Source: Oscheius onirici | Taxonomy: Eukaryota > Nematoda > Chromadorea > Rhabditida > Rhabditidae | Length of the DNA stretch: 64,000 nucleotides | Assembly: GCA_932521025.1 (NCBI GenBank) | Contig: OW051473.1 | Location: forward strand, 9,610,001 to 9,674,000 | Direction: 5' to 3' | In this document: positions 55,745 to 64,000 of the stretch, one piece after another | Numbering within the stretch: the stretch's first letter is position 1 | Layout of the letters: each line of letters begins with the position of its first letter | Position numbers and translations under genes: made by a program | Notes under the pieces: model-generated | Database searches by the model: none | What the model was told of the DNA's origin: nothing | Seen by the model: only the letters and a program-made list of their open reading frames with translations

Positions 55745-55750
55745 AATAAA
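55745..55750 (+). promoter_or_regulatory. Likely polyadenylation signal of the TMBIM gene
   Basis: AATAAA 15 bases after the stop codon, 32 bases before the convergent gene's stop. Confidence 0.5.
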
Positions 55751-55782
55751 TTATTCATTCCGCCACCCAGTTTTCAATAATT

Positions 55783-56470
55783 TTAGCTTAAGAGAGTTCG
55801 GGGTTGTTTAGCATACTTTCTTCTGCTGACATGGTCCGAGACGTCACTTACAGAATTTGAAGATTCCGGAACTACACGAGCCCAGTAGCGTTTCAGGCCG
55901 GGAGCAACTTCTTCAAACTGGGTGAAATGGACATTGGATTGGCTGTTCAGTGGCTTTCTTGGTGGACTTCTGAAATACTTGTCAATTCACAAGAACATCG
56001 TGAAAATTTTAAATCTCTCTAAACTGAGTAGCTGACCTAACATTATCTCTTAAGACGATTCTTATTTTCAAACTATTCAAAATTTTGAACCAACCTTTGC
56101 TCCGTACTGACATCCACATGAAGGTCATCGTTGTGGAAATGATGAACATGCTCGCGATTGTCTACAATCTGATCCACTTCTCCAGAAACGGGTGCAAACC
56201 AGATCGCTTGAGGATCCGCAGCTGCTCTCACGATACCTTCACTGGTCTTTAAAGTAAAAAAGGTAATCCTGTGGCGCTTGAACACGGCCAAAATGTCCCT
56301 GTTCAGCTGGTCTTCGTTGACTTTTCTGTACTCGATGGTCTTGACTCGGTGCTTAGAGGACAGTCGAGCTCGGTCCTGAAACTTTTTTGACTTTGTTGAA
56401 CTTTAGAACTCACCACGATAGTTATGGCAGAGGTAGCTAGAATAGTCACCAGCAGGACGGAAAACTTCAT
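55783..56470 (-). CDS. Secreted protein, unrecognised
   Basis: Three exons on the minus strand, 56470-56414, 56375-56095 and 55969-55783, join in phase into about 174 residues. The signal peptide MKFSVLLVTILATSAITIV fills exon 1; a further in-frame ATG 48 bases upstream is less likely because it would hide the signal. The mature part contains NRDILAVFKRHRITFFTLK, AIWFAPVSGEVDQIVDNREH and a His/Asp cluster HVHHFHNDDLHVD, then a basic tail. The His/Asp cluster could bind a metal, which is only a guess. It is convergent with the TMBIM gene, with 53 bases between the stop codons. No family recognised. Confidence 0.68.
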
Positions 56471-56656
56471 GTTAAACTGAAGCAAATTAGGGCCATTATG
56501 ACTATCTACCGCATTCATCGCCTAAAACTCTTGTTCCTCACACTCCGTGCTGTAAATACAAGCATTAAGATACAATCTTAGGTGTGAATTTGTCGCCCCA
56601 ATAAAGTTGTCAAGCGGTTAATTTTTTACTATGAAAGTGTATTTCAAGTTTTTGGT

Positions 56657-56848
56657 TTAGGCCCCGGAACGAAGGAAACTACTGAGATTCAAAATAGCCA
56701 TATAAACAGTTCTTTGAAAGAAACTAATTGACCTAGGATACAATGCCATTGAGTTTGCCAAATTGGTGCTTGGAGTGGGCATCACGACGGGAAAGAATTT
56801 TATCTCCATACACTGCGCATCAGTCTGGGGCCCTGAGAGATCGGTCAC
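56657..56848 (-). CDS. Possible orphan exon
   Basis: A minus-strand frame reads on from a likely acceptor (CTGTAG near 56890): GGHLLYSIQVTDLSGPQ, CMEIKFFPVVMPTP, SISFFQRTVYMAILN. Composition is protein-like but no partner exon or family was found. Confidence 0.25.
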   Translation of the reverse strand: MTDLSGPQTDAQCMEIKFFPVVMPTPSTNLANSMALYPRSISFFQRTVYMAILNLSSFLRSGA

Positions 56849-57297
56849 CTGGATCGAATAGAGCAGATGACCACCTACACCCTACAGACTGCGGTATACA
56901 CAGAAGAAGGCCGAGCTTCAAGATTTTTCTGAGAATAGTGACCAATTGTTAAAAATAGTCATCAAAGATCTTTAAATAAGACATACCTTTCATTTTGAGA
57001 CTTTATAGTTTCCTCTCTTCTGTTATTTCGTTTCTTCTAACCATCGTCTGCTCCAAGTCCTTCTCTTTTCACTACCCCTATCTATTATTTTCCGTCAACG
57101 TCTTCAACTTCATCTCGTATCGTTTTCAGACATGTCACTCTCTCGGAATTACGGTTGAAATTCTGCAATTTGAGGTCTTCATCGAGGCAGTGCTCATAGG
57201 ATGAAAAAATTGCTCCAAAAGACGTTTTCAAAATAAATTTTATCCACACACGTTTGTGGGTTTTCTAATTGAAGATGATTGAAAAAAATCGTAGATC

Positions 57298-58523
57298 TCA
57301 TTGGACTGGCTGTCGTCTCGCTCTGCCGTGATGAGTGCGATAACGCCGTCGGGCGACAACGGTCCACCTGAAACAAAAGGCCATGGTCATGTGCTAAAAT
57401 TGCGTAAAAAAGTGTGTCTCTTGAAAATGTTATCACTCTCGCAGCAGGATTCACGCTAGCCGCCCCACACATAGCGAAAGTAGCCGCAAATGTGTCTCGC
57501 GTCCTTTGTCTCTCCCCACAGCAAAAAGAATCCAAAACCCCGCATTCCAGTAGAAAGTGTGTACCTGCTTCCTTTAGGAGGACTTCGGGCCACCGGCGGC
57601 ATCACATAACTATCTGCTAGCGGCAGAGGTCGCCTGTAGTTCGGCTGATGAATTGGGTGATTGAAAGTTGCAAGTGGCCTCCTAGACAATGCTTTGTTTT
57701 GAACGTTCCTCTGACTCGAACGTGCCCCGTTTAGCATGGTCATTGGTGCTGGAGCTAAAACGGCTAAATCTTTGCGACCGCCGACGGCATCGTCGTAGTC
57801 CTTGAAGCTGTACTTTGGCTTTTTTTTTCTCCTGAGGTGGCCCTTTCGGTCATTCTTCATCAGACTGTAGGCAACATCGGCTAGCTGCTTGATGAGCTGA
57901 GACGACATTCTGCCGGACAGTAGCGAATTGCCATTTTGAAGAGGAGGCTGAAAGTTTGCTTTTTGATGAGTCATCGAACGATCGATGAACTTTTCAAACT
58001 AAAATTAACTTTGAAAAAATGTGTTGTGGAGCGTATAAGACATTTTATAGTTTGTGACTCTCTAGATCAGTCAGAAAATCTGTTCTCAGTAATCCTAATG
58101 GAATAGTGAGTGAAAGATTCACTCGAAAAAACTGTTAATATCTCCCTTTCCGGGATCGCTAGTTCACTTCTCTCTCTGCAAATAACCCCCTGATCTCTTC
58201 AGCTATCGCCCATTTACCACTAGCATAACATCCGTATCGAGAAAAAACTTGCTTTCACTCTTCCGCATGTAGTTATTACTGGTCACTGGCTGCTATCTGA
58301 GACTCGAGAACGCTGAGGTCGTTTGCATAGTGTGAGGCCATTTACCGAAGAGGACGCCCCGGTCGTTCAGAGTTCGGCTGGAGAAAAGGAAGAGATGACG
58401 GGCAGACTTTGCAAGAGCACTAATCTGTCTGACGAATTTGCCCCCAAGAGATGTTCGCAAAAGTCTTACCTGAAGTTGAATCTCGCTGACTACAGCCACA
58501 GCCAGAAGGAGAACGGTTAGCAT
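57298..58523 (-). CDS. Secreted basic protein, unrecognised
   Basis: Three exons on the minus strand, 58523-58470, 57947-57565 and 57367-57298, join in phase into about 168 residues. Exon 1 is exactly a signal peptide (MLTVLLLAVAVVSEIQLQ). Exon 2 has an amphipathic stretch (SSQLIKQLADVAYSLMKND), a strong basic cluster HLRRKKKP, YSFKDYDDAVGG, and a Pro/Arg-rich tail (HPIHQPNYRRPLPLADS). Exon 3 ends RRRYRTHHGRARRQPVQ. Multiple dibasic sites would allow proprotein-convertase processing, so a peptide precursor is conceivable but not shown. The 522-base first intron is long for this window. Exon 3 could alternatively be read in another frame, so the C terminus is less sure. Confidence 0.6.
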
Positions 58524-58591
58524 TCTGTGATAAGGGCGTGGCCAAGAGTGAGGATGACTATGGCTGACAGTGAGAAGGCGGGATAGTTTTC

Positions 58592-58612
58592 AGAGAGAGA
58601 GAGAGAGAGAGA
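58592..58612. repeat. (GA)n microsatellite
   Basis: About ten GA units upstream of the secreted basic protein gene, between it and the receptor gene. Confidence 0.9.
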
Positions 58613-58721
58613 CCTTCCTCCTTTGGAAAACAACTGGGGAGGACAAGACGATTAAAATAGAAAGATTTTTATTCTGGAAGTGATATGGAACGGTGTTGCC
58701 CCGACTGATGACACTTCGTCT

Positions 58722-61431
58722 TCATTTTGCATTCATTTGAGCCATTAGCGCCTGCTTCTTGATGTAATAGTAGTACCAGTAGAGAATCTGAAAAATGATT
58801 GTGATCGCGCGGCCACATATCGCCGATCAAAGCGAGCTTTTTAAGTAGCCTGTCGCACTTTCTCCCCCAGACCGATTTTTGAATTATTGGGCACTTACAT
58901 TGAAAAGAGCGAAACCAGCGGGAAAGGCGTAACTTGACAGCATGTCAATCTTTTCCGGCGGCCAACTTGTAATGGATCGAATTCTTAAAATGATGTATAG
59001 TTGATAAAAAAGGTTTTAACGTACCGCTCCAAAAACTGTGTCCATCTTAAAGGTTTTGATGATCTCTCCAATGGAAGCATGAATCTTTTCTCATACTGAC
59101 AAAGTCCGGCAGGAGAAGATTCAAAGGTCTCGCTTGCCTTGAAGAGTTTTTTTAAGATTTTAAGAAGAAATCACCTTTTTCGCACTAGACACCCTCCTTC
59201 TCTTTCCAGACTCTTCACTCCGTACCTTGTAGCCAACAATGGCCAGTTCTAACAAACTGCAGAAGATGAAAGTCATGGACATGAGCATCCACACATCTGG
59301 AAAGATTTGACTTTTTCTTAGGATAGACTTACCAATAGCCTTGATGTAGGAGACTCTGGGCAAGTTTCGCATAATGTTTCCAAACTGGAAGATCATTGCC
59401 AGCAGAGCATTTACTCCGAGCATTGTTCGGGCAGGAATAGCTTTCGGACCGAGGGAGAATGATATCCAGCTGCAAAAACTGTATTTATGCTTAGAAAAAA
59501 CTTTCTATACTAAAAGAAATGACAGGCATGCTTAAAATTTAGCTGCGTATTCTTGCGGAGTGCCAAACGATTGATTGGATCCAAAATCTTAAAAAACCTT
59601 GGATATCCAGCCGAGTTACTGAGACAAGTTCAAATTTTAGATGCGTCTCTTGGCTGAATATCCAATGTTTGTTGACAAGCACTCGATAAGACGTTATTAG
59701 ATTAACGCCAAATAAATACAAACCTGATAAAAATAGTGAGATATGTTGGTAGATATGCTTGCATGAAGTACCAGATATAGCGTCGTTCAAAAGTTAGCCT
59801 AACGTGGAGTTCGTCCCACATACCGGCGGGATAGGGCTATAATTCAAAATGTGGTAAAGATGAAACGAAAGATTTACCTCAGTTACCCACGTCGGCTTAA
59901 TTTTGATCAAGTCAAAGTCGGGAAGGACAATGGGAGCCATTGTGGTCACCGGAGAGGGATCTTTATTCGACCAGCGCATTTGAACTTCCTGCTGATTGTA
60001 ATTGAAGCTGAAAGTCGGGATAGTACGAGTCTGATAGGGATATCCTGTCCACATTACATGATCTCTAACATGTACACAAACTACATATTGCTCACCTCTC
60101 GTAGATCAAAAAACATTCTTGTAAGTCCAAAGGAAAGAGTTCCAGTGACATTGCGCATGGACCTTTGACATTGACACGCTGAAAGCAATCTAGCTGTCTA
60201 GACCCCGAGTCCAAAACTCACATAGTTCACCCAAACGGTTCCATTCGGATAGAGCATCAGGAAGACATTTCTGAACGGGTGGTTGACTTGTTTGTGCTCT
60301 TCTTACTTAAAAGGAGAGTCGTGAATTTCTGCTTGTTTCGAGTTGACAAAACAAGAGTTTGGAGTCCAGAGACGGTCTAGAACCTGATGAGACAGGGAGA
60401 GATTCTCCTTGCAGGGATTTAAACTCTCAAAGTTCAACGCAGGATCTACCCACACTTCATTTATGTAAATGTCCATCTGAAAAACACTATATTGTTAAAC
60501 ATTAGTTGATATGTCTTCAAGGGTAAGGACAGAAGGAAAGTCTAGTTTAAGTCTGTCTTTTGGGCTTTCTGAACGTATCGCTTAAGCAACCTGGCCCCTC
60601 AGAAAGAATCCCCACGTGAGAGAGTCGTCTCACTTTGACTTTGAAACGGGTTAAACTAGTCAAAGGACAGATCGGGGTTGAGCCAATGGTAAGACTATGC
60701 CTGTTGCCAGCAAGAGAGACACTCAATCAGACAGGTAGTCAGACCAATCTAGCCTCTAGGACTACATATTTCTATTTATGTTTCATACAGAATCCAAAAA
60801 TATGACTGTCGTAAGCCTGAGAATAACAATCACGTGATTTTCAACAAATGTTAAAACTATGTTTAGCCGGAATCGAAACCAGATGAATGGGAGACCAAGC
60901 ATTATATGGGAGAAAAGGTGCCAGGGTAAATAATCTATGTTTAAAAGATGGAAAATTCATGTATAGGGCTCAAACTTTCAAGCATAGTGTCTTCAGGGCG
61001 TTGAAAGTGAACATACCTCAAAATCATTTGTGATTTCATTGATTGCAGTAATGGCTTGAATCCAGAACTCGACAGTGACGCGAACACCTTCGTCTCCTGA
61101 AATACATCTCGTATTTTGACCTCATTCGCGCCGAACACGACGAGAACACTTGGTACCTAATCGCAGAGAGCCTAAGGGCTTAAAATGTCCATATGGCGTG
61201 TATTTTCATTCGACAATAATCACACGCGCGTAAACATGTTCAAAACTTACGTGGTATTCTGAATTTGTTGTAGCCTGTCCCATTCAGCAGTTTATCAATA
61301 ATTTGTTGATCGCGTGAACAATTTCGTTTTTTGACTGGCGTGAAATCGTCGTCCTCGTCGGCCGAGACATTATAGTCCTTGTCAATGTAGACGGCCGTAA
61401 CTGCTATTAATAGGTACAATGTCCACAACAT
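58722..61431 (-). CDS. Cys-loop ligand-gated chloride channel subunit (ACC/LGC-46-like)
   Basis: Twelve exons on the minus strand join in phase into about 442 residues: 61431-61251, 61096-61017, 60476-60307, 60270-60222, 60178-60096, 60007-59878, 59836-59724, 59469-59333, 59296-59175, 59137-59025, 58983-58899 and 58787-58722. The signal peptide is [15 protein letters not shown], followed by an acidic stretch. The ligand-binding domain has [33 protein letters not shown], the Cys-loop [15 protein letters not shown] and EVQMRW. M1 is [21 protein letters not shown]2 starts at [18 protein letters not shown]; the P-A-R motif at the pore entrance is typical of anion selectivity. [20 protein letters not shown] and [20 protein letters not shown] (M3) resemble, as I recall, the nematode acetylcholine-gated chloride channels (ACC, LGC-46 group). 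The M3-M4 loop is short and basic, and M4 ([19 protein letters not shown]) ends MAQMNAK. The ligand is inferred, not shown. Confidence 0.9.
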
Positions 61432-63637
61432 TTTCTAAAAATTGACTCTGTTGAACATTCGGACGGAAAGACATTAGAGAGAGGGAGAGAGCCTGCAGAT
61501 GTCAGGTGTAGTTAGGAGCAGTGAGAGCGGATGTGGGGTCGACGACTTGAAGGAAATGCAATGATACGCGCGTGAACTCCTCTTATCCAATCACAAGGCA
61601 CCTTTAAAAATTTACAAAATGATCATTGGCGATCGGTACTGGCTCCCTGAGAGTCAGCGCGGTGGGGAAGTTTGAAATTAAAATTTAATGCTCGCAACAC
61701 GTTAGATTTGCAGACTAGGATAGAGAGAGGAAAAGCTTGAAAATAGGACATGACCCGATCTCTAATTTATTTATCGAACAACACTTCAGAAGTAATTAGG
61801 ATCAGGGGAAGAGTTGCCGTTGAGTCAGCTCCGCTGTCAAATAAATCCTGAGTACGTAAGAGGTTTACTATTAAAACAGAGTGTCTGCTCCGACTCGCGA
61901 CTAGATCTCAGCTGATGTTTTAAGGTGCGGAAAGCCGGGATGCTCTTTGAGCCTTATTAATGAGCCAGAGACTAATGCACTAAAAGTCACGCCAAATACG
62001 GTAAAATTAGGGAAGAAAGGGGCAGAAAGAACGCCCTTCTCGGCTGTGAGTACCTTGAAGAGTCAGAAAGAGGCGGAGCTGCAATAAAGCCAAGAGTGTT
62101 AGCGATTTGACAACTGAGCGTAAAGAGATAATAGTTGAAAACAAATTGTTCCTTTGGAGCAATACTGCCGTCTTTTCAGGTTCACATGAAAAAAATTCAT
62201 GGTCGTTAAAACACGCCACTTTCAAGTTTTGGGAGGTATAGGTTAAAAACAAAGTTCTTTCTGAGATTCTGCCATAAAATTGGGGAAGTGCAAATCGCAA
62301 CATGTATACGACAAAAATTGTGATATACAAAATTGAAAGAACGGACACTATTGGTTCGAAAGGTTATTTTATTTATATCAAGTGTTACGTTTAAGGCAAG
62401 GTACTTATTTTTGTTATTTTTGTAATGTGACAATAAGGAATCATTCAATTGCCTAAATCAATTTAGGAAGCAGCTCTTAAGTATAGTATTTACCTATATA
62501 TCAAAACGTCACTGAACGTTATCGAATCAAAAGTCTTAAAGCTAAGTATGCGTGAAAATAGCCAAAAGAACTGCCATATATGAAACGTCACAAATCCCAG
62601 TTTGGCAGCCGGGAGATGGCCAAAATTGTTCCGGAAGTTGTGCCTCTGCACCTTTCAGTGTCCGGGCAAGCTTAGTTCACACCCTGTCTGAACTTGAGGA
62701 CAGAGCGGTTGCCGGAAGTATGCTAAGGAAACCACAAGAAGGTTTCTGAACCTTTCGGATCAGGTTTTCAGTTATTGGTTTTTTGAGCATTTGGATAGGG
62801 AAAAGGGTGAAAGTCGAGATATGCTTGCAATAACAAGCCAAAGTAATTTCCTCTAGGTTGCCACCATGTGATGATCGGTATTATCAAAGCAGGATGTGAA
62901 TCAATGCGGGTCATTAACACTACATTTCGTACTTGTGAAAGAGCCGGCCCAAGAGAGATTTATTAGTCGCTCATCGAACAGTCAACGGCCGTTGAGAGTA
63001 AGTGGCAGATCGGCCCAGGTGTGCCATAAACTTTTTGAAAGACAATCTCGACAAAAGACTTTCGGCTGTTGGTTTGATGACTACACACACTCGTCCGAAC
63101 AGCTACTGCTGAGGATACGGAGGGAAGAAGTCTTGACTTGATTCCGAGTGGCAGGTTGACACAAGAAGGAACTCACGTTGGGACAATGAATGATTGACGC
63201 GATATCCTTATGGGAAAAAACGAACGTACTTAAGTTTCTGAGTCATCGGATGCATTCTATTGACTTGTGAAGCAAAATTTCTTACTACCAATCTATGTTA
63301 AGTTAAAACGTGCAGGATGGTACTGCTTTAAGTATGGAAACATTCATCAATCTTCTAAAGAAATGAAAAAACGTTCAAAGTTTCAGTTAAAAACAACTGA
63401 AATGGTAGCACAAAGACGACTGTTTGAACAGAAAGGGTGCATTTCAACTGCTATATTGTAGATCACCAAAGTACGTCTTCACATCTCCCGGCTGTTCAGG
63501 GAACTGAATGTCAGTTAGATCTTTAGAGTGGGCAGGTGGCGTTATCATTTTCAGTTTTTCGACTACTAGAACTCATTTTCAAGCTTTGCGATGTTCTGCA
63601 ATCTTGTAGAGGAGATTAAAAGCTACAACTTTATAAA
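61432..63637. other. No gene recognised
   Basis: Upstream of the receptor gene. Open frames on both strands are short and overlapping. The receptor promoter should lie at 61432-61700; no clear element was identified. Confidence 0.35.
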
Positions 63638-63771
63638 ACATCACGAAGCTGGACGACCCTTTCTTCATGTTGAAAAGCCAGTTGAGAGATTGTCTTGAGA
63701 TTAACTGCACCAGCTCATCCATGTCAACTGGTTTTTCAACATGAAGAAAGGGTCGTCCAGCTTCGTGATGT
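63638..63771. repeat. Long near-perfect hairpin
   Basis: The 48-base arms at 63638-63685 (ACATCACGAAGCTGGACGAC...) and 63724-63771 are almost perfect reverse complements around a 38-base spacer. The flank (63585-63637) resembles the arms of the foldback family at 41391 and 54422. Could be a MITE remnant or the source of a hairpin RNA. Confidence 0.85.
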
Positions 63772-64000
63772 TCCTTGTTATCTGAAAAACCACAAAAACA
63801 ATGTAAAGAATTTGGATACTCAGCCAAGGATGCAACCAAATTACTATTTTCAAAAGTTTTGGCTACGTATTTTTGCGAAGCATTCATTGCTCGTTGCTTA
63901 TGACACAATCATCATATCCCCTTTATGTCATAAACCGCAAATACAGTTAGACTACAGTAAATCCAATTTTGGGGAGATACATATTGGATCGTTTGTTTGT
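63772..64000. other. No gene recognised
   Basis: AT-rich window end. A minus-strand frame (63579-63908) runs through the hairpin and looks like chance. Confidence 0.35.

Overview
The window looks like nuclear DNA of a nematode. Genes are compact and mostly multi-exon, with many introns of 40-60 bases ending in TTTCAG, and several ATGs sit directly behind a TTTCAG-like acceptor, as expected for trans-spliced messages. Nematode-typical families occur together: a worm-type (WAGO-like) Argonaute, a transthyretin-like secreted protein, a CUB-like secreted protein, an acetylcholine-gated chloride channel-type receptor subunit and an UNC-93-type transporter. I cannot name the species. All exon models below were built by hand by matching GT/AG sites and reading phase; none was checked by alignment or RNA.

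Layout. 1-5.8 kb: a DXO/RAI1-like decapping gene (minus) with two broken exon junctions, plus several inverted-repeat elements. 5.8-9 kb: a gene built from tandemly duplicated 93-base exons. 9.5-14.2 kb: a 15-exon Argonaute. 15.6-20.6 kb: a BSDC1-like gene (minus) and the mitochondrial glycine-cleavage T protein (plus), divergently arranged. 20.7-23.4 kb: two minus-strand genes, a small membrane protein and a secreted Arg/Pro/Glu-rich protein. 25.3 kb: a small secreted Gln/Asn/Tyr-rich protein. 25.9-28.2 kb: a duplicated pair of THAP-like zinc-finger genes, one decayed. 28.7-34 kb: an unrecognised gene, a LINE fragment and an incomplete gene. 34.45 kb: tRNA-Arg(ACG). 35-36.5 kb: CUB-like protein. 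36.5-40.5 kb: gene-poor, with a mariner-type MITE and a diverged duplication. 40.5-46.2 kb: an unrecognised gene, an UNC-93-like transporter and a transthyretin-like protein. 46.2-54.7 kb: repeat-rich, with LINE remnants, tRNA-derived SINE-like copies, minisatellites and an SR-rich gene end. 54.7-61.4 kb: a TMBIM/lifeguard gene, two secreted-protein genes and a Cys-loop receptor subunit. The last 2.5 kb hold no gene I can support, only a strong hairpin.

The genes do not form one pathway. The most striking items are the tandem-exon gene (ten copies of a ~31-residue unit, nine of them whole phase 2-2 exons), the Argonaute with an apparent D-E-D-D catalytic set, the THAP pair of which one copy has lost a zinc ligand, and a family of TA-flanked inverted-repeat elements scattered through introns and intergenic DNA.
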